A DNA stretch of 20,361 nt from a virus: positions 1-20,361 of the IMG/VR virus record IMGVR_UViG_3300017769_000172. One strand, written 5' to 3'. This document shows positions 12,923-20,361 of this stretch, piece by piece (the first letter of the stretch is position 1; each line of letters opens with the position of its first letter). The notes under the pieces were generated by a model. That model worked only from the letters and a program-made list of their open reading frames with translations, was not told the DNA's origin and made no database searches. The translations under genes and the position numbers were made by a program.

Positions 12923-13954
12923 TTATGCGTAAAAGAATAACCAGTACATATGATTTTGGGATCCAGGGTTATTTATCCCCCAATCACCAGACCAGTTAGG
13001 TTCTGGGAAGTTTTGGTTTGAATAGTTGTTTCCTGTCTGTCCTACCCATGCATGGTGCTCAACGTTACATCCATTAGATGAACAACCTAGAGCATTAATC
13101 ATACTGAAAGTATAGTTTTCACAGTTTGCGGGTGAAACGTGCCAAGTATTGTTTGGATTAAGTTCACCTGCACTACTACCTCTATATCTATTATCTGATG
13201 CCTGTGCAGATCCTTTAAAGAAGTTCATACCACTAATCTGTGTACCACCGATGTTACCATGGTTGTTCAGAGAGATGTAGTCATTAAACATACTGTACAT
13301 GTTACCACCTCTGTTAGTGAAACAACCAGATATGTATCCAACTTCAGTAGATGTATCATAAGGTGTACCAGATGTAGAAAACCCCTGCATAATCAATACA
13401 TCATTTGCTGTCCACCCTCTATAATGGTTTGACTTAAAGTCATTTGCCATTGCATTTCTTGCATTACCAGTAGTTGATGTAGTTGTCCAGTTACCATACC
13501 AGTGATCCGAACCACCTGTATATGAACCATGGTTAGTAGCATCTGTGATAGATGCAACCATCACCCAATACTTACCATTGGTATCTTTATATGCGTATAC
13601 TTCTTCTGTATTAGTTCCGTCAAACTTGATATACCAATACCCAGATCCAGGGTCATTACTTGATAAGTTTGCCATTGATGTAAATGGTGCGTTAGATGTA
13701 CCATTCTCTCCAAAATATTGTAACCAAGTACTACCTGTATAAATTTCTACACATCCGTCCTGAGTATTATATCTTATATAACCTGTAGTAGGTGATGATG
13801 GTCTCTGCCCAGTTGTGCCTGTAGGTAGACGCAAAGCACCAGTACCATCATGATACACATTACCATTGATCTGTAATGTATGTCCTGCAGGAACAGTTAT
13901 TTGATTTAGTGATGCAGGTATGCCACCTAGACTACCGACAGTTAGTTTGCTCAT
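12923..13954 (-). CDS. Tail-fibre-like protein with fibrinogen-like domain, 343 aa
   Basis: The N-terminus MSKLTVGSLGGIPAS precedes the shared module LPTGTTGQRPSSPTTGYIRYN to WLQYF at residues 43-81, the same position as in the next gene, so the two are paralogues in this part. Residues about 91-133 (GSGYWYIKFDG and ending GKYWVMVASI) resemble the fibrinogen-like G-x-Y-W-I-x-x-D-G and G-G-W-T-L-V strands, though without the usual Cys. The C-terminal half is Asn, Gly, Ser and Trp rich and differs from the paralogue, as expected of receptor-binding ends. A late promoter overlapping the stop of the oxygenase gene lies 19 nt upstream. Confidence 0.85.
   Translation of the reverse strand: MSKLTVGSLGGIPASLNQITVPAGHTLQINGNVYHDGTGALRLPTGTTGQRPSSPTTGYIRYNTQDGCVEIYTGSTWLQYFGENGTSNAPFTSMANLSSNDPGSGYWYIKFDGTNTEEVYAYKDTNGKYWVMVASITDATNHGSYTGGSDHWYGNWTTTSTTGNARNAMANDFKSNHYRGWTANDVLIMQGFSTSGTPYDTSTEVGYISGCFTNRGGNMYSMFNDYISLNNHGNIGGTQISGMNFFKGSAQASDNRYRGSSAGELNPNNTWHVSPANCENYTFSMINALGCSSNGCNVEHHAWVGQTGNNYSNQNFPEPNWSGDWGINNPGSQNHMYWLFFYA
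12970..12977 (-). promoter_or_regulatory. Probable late promoter inside the 343-aa fibre gene
   Basis: The minus strand reads GGGGGATAAATAACCC, 50 nt before the ATG at 12919. The TAAATA core is the same as in the other late promoters, and the position at the end of the preceding gene fits. It is less certain because it lies wholly in coding sequence. Confidence 0.45.
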
Positions 13955-13973
13955 TACTTAAGCGATTTACTTC

Positions 13974-13981
13974 TATTTATT
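13974..13981 (-). promoter_or_regulatory. T4-type late promoter (AATAAATA)
   Basis: The minus strand reads GGTCAATAAATAGAAG. The TAA inside is the stop codon of the prolyl-hydroxylase-like gene. It lies 19 nt before the fibre ATG at 13954. Confidence 0.65.
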
Positions 13982-14600
13982 GACCTGGGGTCGGATACTC
14001 CTCTACCCATGCAGTAACGATGTACTTATCCTTATTTAGGGGCGGATTACCTCGGTGTGTCCATGCCCAGTCACAAGGGAAGATAACAAACTTACCTGCC
14101 TTTGGTTTTACTCTAAAATGTTGATATAAAAATTCTGTTTCACCACCTTCAAATCCATCGTTCAGATAGATCATAGTTGCTAACTTACGATAGGGTGCTG
14201 ATGGTGTACTTTCGTAATGCCATGCGTGATAACCCTGTCCTGGCTCAGTCTTTTGGAGTTTTGCCATCGTATGTTGAAACCTACGACCAACCAGAATATC
14301 ATACTTGAGTACATATTCTCTCAGTGCTTGCTCGGTAAGATAGTTCCAACGTTGGAAGACTGATCGAGATAGATTATCATGAAAGTACTCTACTGGTAAC
14401 TCATGCATAAAGATTTGAGAATCAGCAGCACCTTTCTCTGCGTGTCTCTTGATAGTCAAACCATTATCTGCAATGTAGTGATAATAATCAATGATTTGTT
14501 GACAGTCTATGTTTGTTTCAAACTCACTGATAAAGTTATCATGATGAGTTGATTTAGTGATTACTGGTTCGCCTCCAAACTGAGAAGCGAAAGGACTCAT
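13977..14600 (-). CDS. 2OG-Fe(II) oxygenase, prolyl-4-hydroxylase-like with HxE ligand, 207 aa
   Basis: The ATG at 14600 is preferred because it overlaps the TAA of the zinc-ribbon gene (TAATG); an ATG at 14606 adds two residues. The catalytic region reads GYHAWHYES with H128-Y-E130, then a strand with MIYLNDGFEGGETEF (the usual P4H strand), then AGKFVIFPCDWAWTH with H182 and K192 or K190 as the likely 2-oxoglutarate contact. The carboxylate ligand appears to be Glu, where most P4H enzymes have Asp. It should hydroxylate a protein or small substrate. Its position between tail genes makes a tail protein a possible target, but this is inference. Several related enzymes are carried by marine T4-like phages. 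Confidence 0.88.
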   Translation of the reverse strand: MSPFASQFGGEPVITKSTHHDNFISEFETNIDCQQIIDYYHYIADNGLTIKRHAEKGAADSQIFMHELPVEYFHDNLSRSVFQRWNYLTEQALREYVLKYDILVGRRFQHTMAKLQKTEPGQGYHAWHYESTPSAPYRKLATMIYLNDGFEGGETEFLYQHFRVKPKAGKFVIFPCDWAWTHRGNPPLNKDKYIVTAWVEEYPTPGQ

Positions 14601-14740
14601 TACCATTTATTGATCGGGCAGTGGAATATTGGGAAGCGTGCCTTCACTGCGAGTACACAGTTACATTTAGTACAGATCCCAATAGGTGATTTGTACTCAC
14701 ACTTATCACATATTGTAATGCGATTTTGATATAATGTCAA
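14600..14740 (-). CDS. Small zinc-ribbon protein, about 46 aa, start uncertain
   Basis: This gene was found by direct translation. The reading ends ITICDKCEYKSP, then GICTKCNCVL, and closes with FHCPINKW and TAA at 14602-14600. The spacing CX2CX8CX2CXC followed by a C-terminal H-C-P and a terminal Trp matches a small Cys-rich zinc-ribbon family I recall from T4-like phages, usually ending CP-x-x-x-W. No ATG exists in frame. I place the start at TTG 14740 (LTLYQNRITIC); TTG 14779 would add 13 residues and overlap the preceding gene. A perfect 12-bp palindrome lies just before the chosen start. The next gene begins on its stop codon, so it is coupled to the oxygenase. Function unknown. Confidence 0.7.
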   Translation of the reverse strand: MTLYQNRITICDKCEYKSPIGICTKCNCVLAVKARFPIFHCPINKW

Positions 14741-14743
14741 GTC

Positions 14744-14755
14744 GGGGACGTCCCC
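14744..14755. repeat. Perfect 12-bp palindrome GGGGACGTCCCC
   Basis: GGGGACGTCCCC is its own reverse complement. It sits between the tail gene ending at 14767 and the TTG start assigned to the zinc-ribbon gene. It could act as an operator or as a short mRNA element near the start, or simply encode residues if translation starts at TTG 14779. Confidence 0.5.
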
Positions 14756-14766
14756 ATCCTCTACTA

Positions 14767-15036
14767 TTAACCTGCCCAAATTCCGTTGTTGTAAACTTCT
14801 AATCTATTATTACCCGTATTAAATCTCACCTGCCCGTTTACATATCCTCTGTTAGGTGATTTATTAATCACTGCATCATTGAACTGTTGAGTTGTACCAT
14901 ATGGTAGGGGTAAAGAGTTTTGAGAACCTGTGATTCTTAGTTCTGCTCCACCTTTAAATGCAAAGTCACTATCATGATCTAATGTGACAGTGAATCCTGG
15001 TGTTAATCCTTGTAAATTCTGTGCTCGTACCTTCAT
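14767..15036 (-). CDS. Small tail-fibre-like protein, 89 aa
   Basis: The protein starts MKVRAQNLQGLTPGFTV and has a beta-rich body. Its C-terminal part is a variant of the shared module: LPYGTTQQFND, then GQVRFNTGNNRLEVYNNGIWAG at residues 68-89. Unlike its neighbours it stops right after the module, so it has no receptor domain of its own. Its ATG overlaps the stop of the preceding gene by four bases (ATGA). It may be an adaptor or a short fibre segment; this is inferred from the module and position. Confidence 0.8.
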   Translation of the reverse strand: MKVRAQNLQGLTPGFTVTLDHDSDFAFKGGAELRITGSQNSLPLPYGTTQQFNDAVINKSPNRGYVNGQVRFNTGNNRLEVYNNGIWAG

Positions 15037-15455
15037 CTAACACTCCACGATGCACCTGACTCCACTGTAACAGTGAAACCAGAATTAATTGTGATAGGAC
15101 CTGCACTCATTCCGTTGGTAAACTCAGCACCATTGTTAGCACTTGGTCCAACTGTAAGGTTTTCTGCGATTACACTATTGTTTGTTCTAATAATACTATC
15201 AGTTCCTAAACTCGGTCCACCACCTGCAACGGGTGACCATCCTGCAGACCCCGTTCCATCATCTGCTTTGTAGATCTCTGCAGAGTCAAGATCAGTATTA
15301 AATCTTAGTGTACCAACTGATACACCAGTAGGTCTTTGTGCTTGAGTACCTGCAGGGATTCTTAAAACTGAGTTAGTATTTAAGAAACTTAAAGTTGTTA
15401 CGATTGCTTGTGTACTAGTGGCAATTTGATTACCACTTACTCTTGAAATTGCCAT
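15033..15455 (-). CDS. Tail-fibre-like structural protein, 140 aa
   Basis: The protein starts MAISRVSGNQIATSTQ and carries the shared module RIPAGTQAQRPTGVSVGTLRFN at residues 32-53, then AEIYKADDGTGSAGWSPVAGGG to about residue 80. The C-terminal half (DSIIRTNNSVIAENLTVGP, ending GFTVTVESGASWSVR) is a repetitive beta-strand segment of the type that forms trimeric fibre shafts. Sequences like this are common in cyanophage tail-protein clusters in my recollection. The ATG at 15455 lies 4 nt after the stop of the very large virion protein, and its stop overlaps the next ATG. No clear ribosome site is seen, so coupling is likely. Confidence 0.85.
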   Translation of the reverse strand: MAISRVSGNQIATSTQAIVTTLSFLNTNSVLRIPAGTQAQRPTGVSVGTLRFNTDLDSAEIYKADDGTGSAGWSPVAGGGPSLGTDSIIRTNNSVIAENLTVGPSANNGAEFTNGMSAGPITINSGFTVTVESGASWSVR

Positions 15456-15459
15456 GTGA

Positions 15460-18400
15460 TTAGATAGGTAGTTCTAAGATGTGAACAGTGTCTGATGCAA
15501 GTGGAGCATCACCAGAGGAGAATACAACGTTTGCTCCGTTAGAGTCAACTGTGTAGTTGGTTCCTGCAATCTGTGCTACACCATTAAGGAATACTAATAG
15601 TGAATCGTCAGAGTGCTTAATGGTTCCACTATATGTAGTTACAGCAAACGTTAGAGTGGTACCGTCTCCTGTGTATGTCTTAGTGATATACTTGTCAGCA
15701 CCAACACCACCTCGTCCAGTAACAACTAAGTCACCGTCAACCTTTGCGTTGCCCAACATACCAACTCTGAATCCAGATACCGCAGCAGTACCAATACCAA
15801 TATGTTGAGTGTTATTAAAAGTATCAATATTGATCTCGCCAGTATCTGTAAGACCAAATTCTTTCCATACGGCACCGTAATAAATCCAACCAAGAGATTT
15901 CCCAGGTGTCCAGTTAATATTATAAACAAGGTCACCATCAGAAGGTGTATCGTAGTTGGTGATATTGCTAAAGTCTGGTTGTCCATTTGCTAATGCAGGT
16001 GCTAGTAAGGTTTGCTTAATAACAGTACCATCTTGGTTATAGTAAGAAATCTTTCTTGCTTGAACGTTATTCGTAAAGGTTGATAGACCTTGGAATGTAA
16101 CAGGACCTGCAAAGATAGATTCTAACTGGTTAGATGCACCACCAAGAACAGTTAGTTTATCGGTAAGAACCAACTCAGAGAATGTCTGAATAGTTGTGTT
16201 CTCTTCACCAACAACGTTCAACTGTGCAATATCTTCATTGGTGATCTGACCTGTAACAGGGTTGATAACTTGGTTACCAATGAATAGGTCACCGTTAGAG
16301 TTAAGTCCAGAGTAGAATGAAACTCCTCCTTCTTCTTTAATAGACTGAGAGAATCGGATCTGTTCTTGAGTTAGAGTCTCTACCTGTGTTTGAGGGAACG
16401 CTGTACTATAGTTTCCAGGTCCGAAACCAAGGTACTCAAATGTGTGATTACCTGATCTGAGGATGGAGTGACGTCTAAACTCGACATTGATCGGTGCGAC
16501 TGTTCCATCATTATTTTCTCGAATCTTAATTTTTCGTGTCTCTTCATCGCCAGCCCGTGCAGTAAGTTGCACATTTGAGAGTTTTGCGTTGTTTGAGTCA
16601 TAGTTTGGTGTAGTACCAGGTTGAGTCCAACCTGTATCAGTTAGAAGGAACTGAATACCTTCCTTAGTAATAGATCTCTTGGGATCTTTTGCAGGAGTTG
16701 GTGTTGCACCATCAGTAGCATTGACGAGACCGATAATAACATTGTCAGCAACAGAAACTGCAGGAAGAGGATCAGCAACTGGGTTATCTCTATCGAATGT
16801 AGGATAAACTTCGTTGACGTTCTGTGAGAACTTTCTATTGTCAAAGTTAGATGTGCTTGGTGCAATAGAACCGCACAATAATGTTAGATAATAGATACCA
16901 TCATTGACACCTCTTTCAAATGGTTGTACGATTTCAATATCATAGATGTAGAAACATTTAGTTAAGTTGAATGTTGTAGTGTCACTATTCAAAGGTTGCA
17001 TTACGAAACCAGAGATAGGATCTCTAGGTAGAGGATTAGACTTGTCCTTATCAATGACCATTCTTACACGATAAGTTCTATCTTGTAAGTCACGAGGGTC
17101 AGGGATTCTCTTAAGGAATGTACTCGGAGTAAAGTTTACGTTATTATATTGCGTATTTGTAGATAAAGTTTGATAGATTTCAGAGTTTGCTGTAACACTT
17201 AGATACCAACCACCAACTGAACCTGCTACACCATTAATTGTATATGTTGCACTATCATACTGGATCGGTGATCCTGCTACACCTGCTGCTAGTCCAGATA
17301 CACTAGGACCATAAGGTGAAATGCTTGCTCCTTGTGTTGTTGCAGTCGTTGCACCATTTGCAACTAAGAGACAGTTGATTTTGTCTGCAATAGCACTCGC
17401 ACCTGTGCCATCTTGACGTGCACCAACGGTGAAACCCTGCACTCTAGTTGTAGGAGGTGACGCTTCAGTCGTATATCCGTAGAGATAGAGTCTAGTTCCA
17501 GGGGTACCGCCTTGACCTGCGAGCGATGCGTTAACGACCTTAGTCCTTTGAATATCAATGTTAACCCAGTTAACAGAAGTTTCTTCGCCAAAGATTATAT
17601 TACCTGATACGATGTTTCCAGAGAGAGTGTTATTAAGTGTAATAGCACCAGTGTTTGTATTGACCGTTCCAACAGTTGTACCTGCAGGAATGTTAGTTCC
17701 TGATACAGTCATACCTTGAATAATACCTAGAGCATCACCAACTTTTGCAGAAGTTAAAGTGATAGTGTTAGTACCATTAGAACCATTCGCAAGAGTAGAG
17801 ATGACATTGAGTGCTTTAGGTGGAATGATGTGTGTGATTGCACCTGCTTTATCTTTCGAGAATGACTTTGCTTTGAATCCTGCTGCTCTTAACGCTGTGT
17901 TACCAAAGTTAGAGTTAGAGTTCGTAATTGACATGTCAGCACCACTTTCAGCAGTGAAGTGACCAAAGTATCCCACAGCGAACACAGAAACTGCCTGAAT
18001 GAATGAGTCATTAGAACACTTGATGTGCTCATGTCCCCATCCTTTTCTATACTCAGCAAATCCGTCTAGGTGTGCACCATCACCAGATGTTGCAGCATCA
18101 TAGTTTCCAGTTGATTGATTATATCTAACAAACGCTCTATCATCTTTTTGAAGACTCAAACCAGTGAACTGAGCAACAACCATTGATTTGAAACCAGTTG
18201 CCTTGCTACCATTAGCGTGCATACCATTCATACCCCACACACTTCTTAGTGATAGGTTGAATGCGTATGGTGATGCTGAGTCAACAGTATCAATCTCAGT
18301 CTTAACAGTAATATTAGAACCTACAGCGTTTCCTGTTGGTTCTCCTTGCATTTGGTATGTGAACACGTTACCAGATGCGGATGTGACCGTGAAACTTCCG

Positions 18401-19428
18401 TTATAAAGTCCTGCATCAACTTCGGATTGCGGTCCAGTTGATCCTGTAACACCACTAACGTTGATGTTAACACCAACAGAAAATCCGTGGTCCCTGGGAT
18501 TATCAAACTCGTCAACAGTGACAGCCGTTGCTGTCTGTCCATTTCTTGTGATCTGTAAGACTCTGTATTCATCTGAAATCGGTCCAACGATTCTATTTTC
18601 TTCGACCCTTGGTTGAATCTGGTCAGCAGCAGGATCGCCAGAGGTATCAGGAATCGTTGCGAATGCTTTCGATACCTTCTGATAATAAATCTCTAGGTCA
18701 GTTCTTTCAAGAATGTTAGGAACAGCAGAATAGTCTGTGTTCGGAACTGTACCATCAGTAATAAGTTTGGAAAGAGGGTTAAGACCATCAGCAAACTCAA
18801 AACAAGTTAATCTATGGTGTGAGAACTTAGGTGCAAGTGTCTCTACACTATCAGGTTTGAAATATACACCTTCTTCAGCACCGTCAAAGAAAGAGAACTG
18901 CCAGAAATATGTACCACCAGTTACTTTAAAGATTGCAGTTCTAGGAGGAACTTGGTCTTCTGTGTTGATACCCTTCGCAGCATAAGTTGTAGGGTATGGA
19001 ACATATTTTGGAATGATCTTTGTACGACGGAGGTCAGTACCAACGAGGGAACAACCTCTAGGTACGATGATGCCACCTTCAACAGAGTTATACTTGTATA
19101 ATACGTTGTTTGGTGAGGTTAAGTCTAGGTTAGAGTTTGCATCAATAGGTGCAACGTTTGTATATAATACGTCTCCAGGTCTGTTATCTACAACATACTC
19201 AGCAGGATAGAGCATGATACTGAAAGCATCAAACTCGTCATTACTTAAACCAACTCTATATGAAAATCTTGCTACTTCTAGGAATGCCCTTTGGATCGAT
19301 TTAAATGGACGCAAAGCAGAGTTACCTCTGTTATCGATAGCATCGGATGCATCGAAATCGTCAGGGTTGACATAGATAATACGTCCAGTTCTGGACGTAA
19401 TAATATTCTTTAGTCTAGTTAGGGACAT
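15460..19428 (-). CDS. Large virion structural protein, pectate-lyase-like beta-helix, 1322 aa
   Basis: The N-terminus GRIIYVNPDDFDASDAIDNRGNSALRPFKSIQRAF is the usual start of phage pectate-lyase-like beta-helix proteins (DxxGNS, RPFKSIQ). A conserved region at about residues 455-520 includes AHLDGFAEYRKGW, CSNDSFIQAV and NSNSNFGNTALRAAGF, which I recall in cyanophage virion proteins. The C-terminal 80 residues (GADKYITKTYTGDGTTLTFAV to HILELPI) form a separate beta domain with an LVFLNGVAQ strand. It is probably a tail or fibre component with a glycan-facing helix. Residues like those of lyases were not searched for, so enzymatic activity is not claimed. A late promoter lies just upstream and AGGA precedes the ATG by a few bases. 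Confidence 0.85.
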   Translation of the reverse strand: MSLTRLKNIITSRTGRIIYVNPDDFDASDAIDNRGNSALRPFKSIQRAFLEVARFSYRVGLSNDEFDAFSIMLYPAEYVVDNRPGDVLYTNVAPIDANSNLDLTSPNNVLYKYNSVEGGIIVPRGCSLVGTDLRRTKIIPKYVPYPTTYAAKGINTEDQVPPRTAIFKVTGGTYFWQFSFFDGAEEGVYFKPDSVETLAPKFSHHRLTCFEFADGLNPLSKLITDGTVPNTDYSAVPNILERTDLEIYYQKVSKAFATIPDTSGDPAADQIQPRVEENRIVGPISDEYRVLQITRNGQTATAVTVDEFDNPRDHGFSVGVNINVSGVTGSTGPQSEVDAGLYNGSFTVTSASGNVFTYQMQGEPTGNAVGSNITVKTEIDTVDSASPYAFNLSLRSVWGMNGMHANGSKATGFKSMVVAQFTGLSLQKDDRAFVRYNQSTGNYDAATSGDGAHLDGFAEYRKGWGHEHIKCSNDSFIQAVSVFAVGYFGHFTAESGADMSITNSNSNFGNTALRAAGFKAKSFSKDKAGAITHIIPPKALNVISTLANGSNGTNTITLTSAKVGDALGIIQGMTVSGTNIPAGTTVGTVNTNTGAITLNNTLSGNIVSGNIIFGEETSVNWVNIDIQRTKVVNASLAGQGGTPGTRLYLYGYTTEASPPTTRVQGFTVGARQDGTGASAIADKINCLLVANGATTATTQGASISPYGPSVSGLAAGVAGSPIQYDSATYTINGVAGSVGGWYLSVTANSEIYQTLSTNTQYNNVNFTPSTFLKRIPDPRDLQDRTYRVRMVIDKDKSNPLPRDPISGFVMQPLNSDTTTFNLTKCFYIYDIEIVQPFERGVNDGIYYLTLLCGSIAPSTSNFDNRKFSQNVNEVYPTFDRDNPVADPLPAVSVADNVIIGLVNATDGATPTPAKDPKRSITKEGIQFLLTDTGWTQPGTTPNYDSNNAKLSNVQLTARAGDEETRKIKIRENNDGTVAPINVEFRRHSILRSGNHTFEYLGFGPGNYSTAFPQTQVETLTQEQIRFSQSIKEEGGVSFYSGLNSNGDLFIGNQVINPVTGQITNEDIAQLNVVGEENTTIQTFSELVLTDKLTVLGGASNQLESIFAGPVTFQGLSTFTNNVQARKISYYNQDGTVIKQTLLAPALANGQPDFSNITNYDTPSDGDLVYNINWTPGKSLGWIYYGAVWKEFGLTDTGEINIDTFNNTQHIGIGTAAVSGFRVGMLGNAKVDGDLVVTGRGGVGADKYITKTYTGDGTTLTFAVTTYSGTIKHSDDSLLVFLNGVAQIAGTNYTVDSNGANVVFSSGDAPLASDTVHILELPI

Positions 19429-19448
19429 TTCCTATTACTGCTTTTGAT

Positions 19449-19456
19449 TATTTATT
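19449..19456 (-). promoter_or_regulatory. T4-type late promoter (AATAAATA)
   Basis: The minus strand reads CCAATAAATAATC, 20 nt before the ATG at 19428, followed by an AGGA ribosome site. It lies in the short gap after the stop of the preceding virion gene. Confidence 0.65.
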
Positions 19457-19461
19457 GGGGT

Positions 19462-20361
19462 TTAACTTCCACCGCCAGAACCAGAAGTTCCTGCAGTTTG
19501 AGCATAAGCACGAGTAGTGAATCCAGCAGAACTGTCTTCAAAACCAACTAATGTAAACGAACAATCTGCGTCATTGTTCTCAACGACCAGTGTTTGCCCT
19601 GGTCCAATAACAAGAGATTTGATCTCTTCTGTAGTATTCGCAGTGATAGCATTATCCTTACGAAGGTAATGCTTAGTCTCTAAAGTTGCACCCGAAGAAG
19701 TAACAGAAGAAACTGTCACAGTAGAACGAGCACCAGTTGTTAAGACAGGATTATCTAAGAAAGTATCCGAACCAGAGATGTTCGCAGAACCTTCTCCAAG
19801 AACAACATATAGAGCAGTTCCTGTGTAGTCACGAACAAATCCGTAAGGACCTGCAGTCTGACTGGTAACAGTATAAGTTACACCGTTGTATGTAAAGGTA
19901 TCTGTGTTGTCTACCCAGGTCCCAGAAACATTGTATACGAAAATAGAGTCATAGCTATATGAACCCGACGTAGTGAGCAACCTGTCGGTTCCTCCAAAGT
20001 TTGCGTTAGCAGCAGTTCCAGTTGTTCCTTCATAGTAATATAGAGAAGAGGGCAAACTTGTGTTTGCAGTTAGATCGTACTGAACATAAGCACCACTAGA
20101 ACCTGCAGTTCCGTTAGTGGTCTTACCTGTAGCATACTCAGTACCATCATCAGAGTTACCTGCAGTTCCGTCAGGACCCCACTCACCGTTTGCAGTCTCA
20201 GAGAGTTTGAATGCCAAACTACTCATACTTGAGTCTGCTACGTTAAAGCGATATGTTCTATCACCTAATACTGTTAAAGCAGTTCCTAGATAAAGATCCT
20301 CAGTTCCACCAGATGTTGTAAAGGTAAACTCGTTTGCAGCAGTACCAACACCACCAGATGA
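19462..20361 (-). CDS. Virion structural protein, 5' end cut off by window edge
   Basis: The frame stays open from 19462 to the end of the window, 299 residues, so the ATG at 20226 is an internal Met and not the start. The sequence has two features I recall in marine-phage virion proteins: a block near RTYRFNVADSSM to FKLSETANGEWG, then DDGTEYATGKTTNGTAGSSGAYVQ and SLYYYE; and a C-terminal YLRKDNAITANTTEEIKSLV with IGPGQTLVVENND. Both are beta-rich. The end is Gly/Ser-rich (GTSGSGGGS). It precedes the large beta-helix protein by 33 nt, with a late promoter in between. Baseplate or fibre-associated roles are possible. Confidence 0.85.
   Translation of the reverse strand, partial: SSGGVGTAANEFTFTTSGGTEDLYLGTALTVLGDRTYRFNVADSSMSSLAFKLSETANGEWGPDGTAGNSDDGTEYATGKTTNGTAGSSGAYVQYDLTANTSLPSSLYYYEGTTGTAANANFGGTDRLLTTSGSYSYDSIFVYNVSGTWVDNTDTFTYNGVTYTVTSQTAGPYGFVRDYTGTALYVVLGEGSANISGSDTFLDNPVLTTGARSTVTVSSVTSSGATLETKHYLRKDNAITANTTEEIKSLVIGPGQTLVVENNDADCSFTLVGFEDSSAGFTTRAYAQTAGTSGSGGGS

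Noticed and set aside
15460-19428. Several plus- and minus-frame readings of 60-90 aa inside the large virion gene
   Set aside because: Frame shadows of one continuous 1322-codon gene with recognisable phage protein sequence.

Overview
The window reads as a piece of a T4-like marine myovirus genome, most likely a cyanophage of the Synechococcus/Prochlorococcus type. The reasons are AT-rich DNA, dense packing with 1-8 nt start/stop overlaps, T4-type late promoters (NATAAATA), a run of paralogous tail-fibre-like genes sharing a P-x-G-T-T-x-Q-R-P module, several phage-style 2-oxoglutarate/Fe(II) oxygenases, and clusters of tiny conserved-looking genes. This assignment is from recognition of protein families, not from a search. 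All genes I accept lie on the minus strand, so transcription runs from high to low coordinates. No gene-free stretch exceeds 300 bases; I see no tRNA, rRNA, CRISPR array or insertion sequence.

Late structural block (20361 down to about 10398). It begins with a 5'-truncated virion protein, then a 1322-residue pectate-lyase-like virion protein, two small tail proteins (140 and 89 aa), a Cys-rich zinc-ribbon protein of about 46 aa with no ATG start, a prolyl-4-hydroxylase-like oxygenase, and three long tail-fibre-like proteins (343, 369, 461 aa). Two of these carry fibrinogen-like sequence. Late promoters repeatedly overlap the stop codon of the preceding gene.

Accessory block (10398 down to 5349). 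Six translationally coupled genes sit between tail-fibre genes: two proteins of unknown function, a fusion of a peptidase-U32-like/Fe-S domain with a SAM methyltransferase, a small protein with a possible signal peptide, an HxD 2OG-Fe(II) oxygenase, and a polytopic membrane protein of the DUF401 transporter-like family. This is the most unusual part of the window. The first three overlap by about 60-100 nt, each in the +1 frame of the one before.

Second tail block (5349 to 4143). A perfect late promoter leads into a glycine-rich adhesin-like protein and an XkdW-like protein.

Early block (4146 to 1). A consensus sigma-70 promoter (TTGACA-17-TATAAT) starts a run of small genes plus a third 2OG-Fe(II) oxygenase. 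Two terminator/extended -10 promoter units follow, and a superfamily II DEAH helicase runs off the left edge. The layout suggests that host-polymerase early transcription begins at 4146 and runs left, while the genes to the right are read from late promoters.
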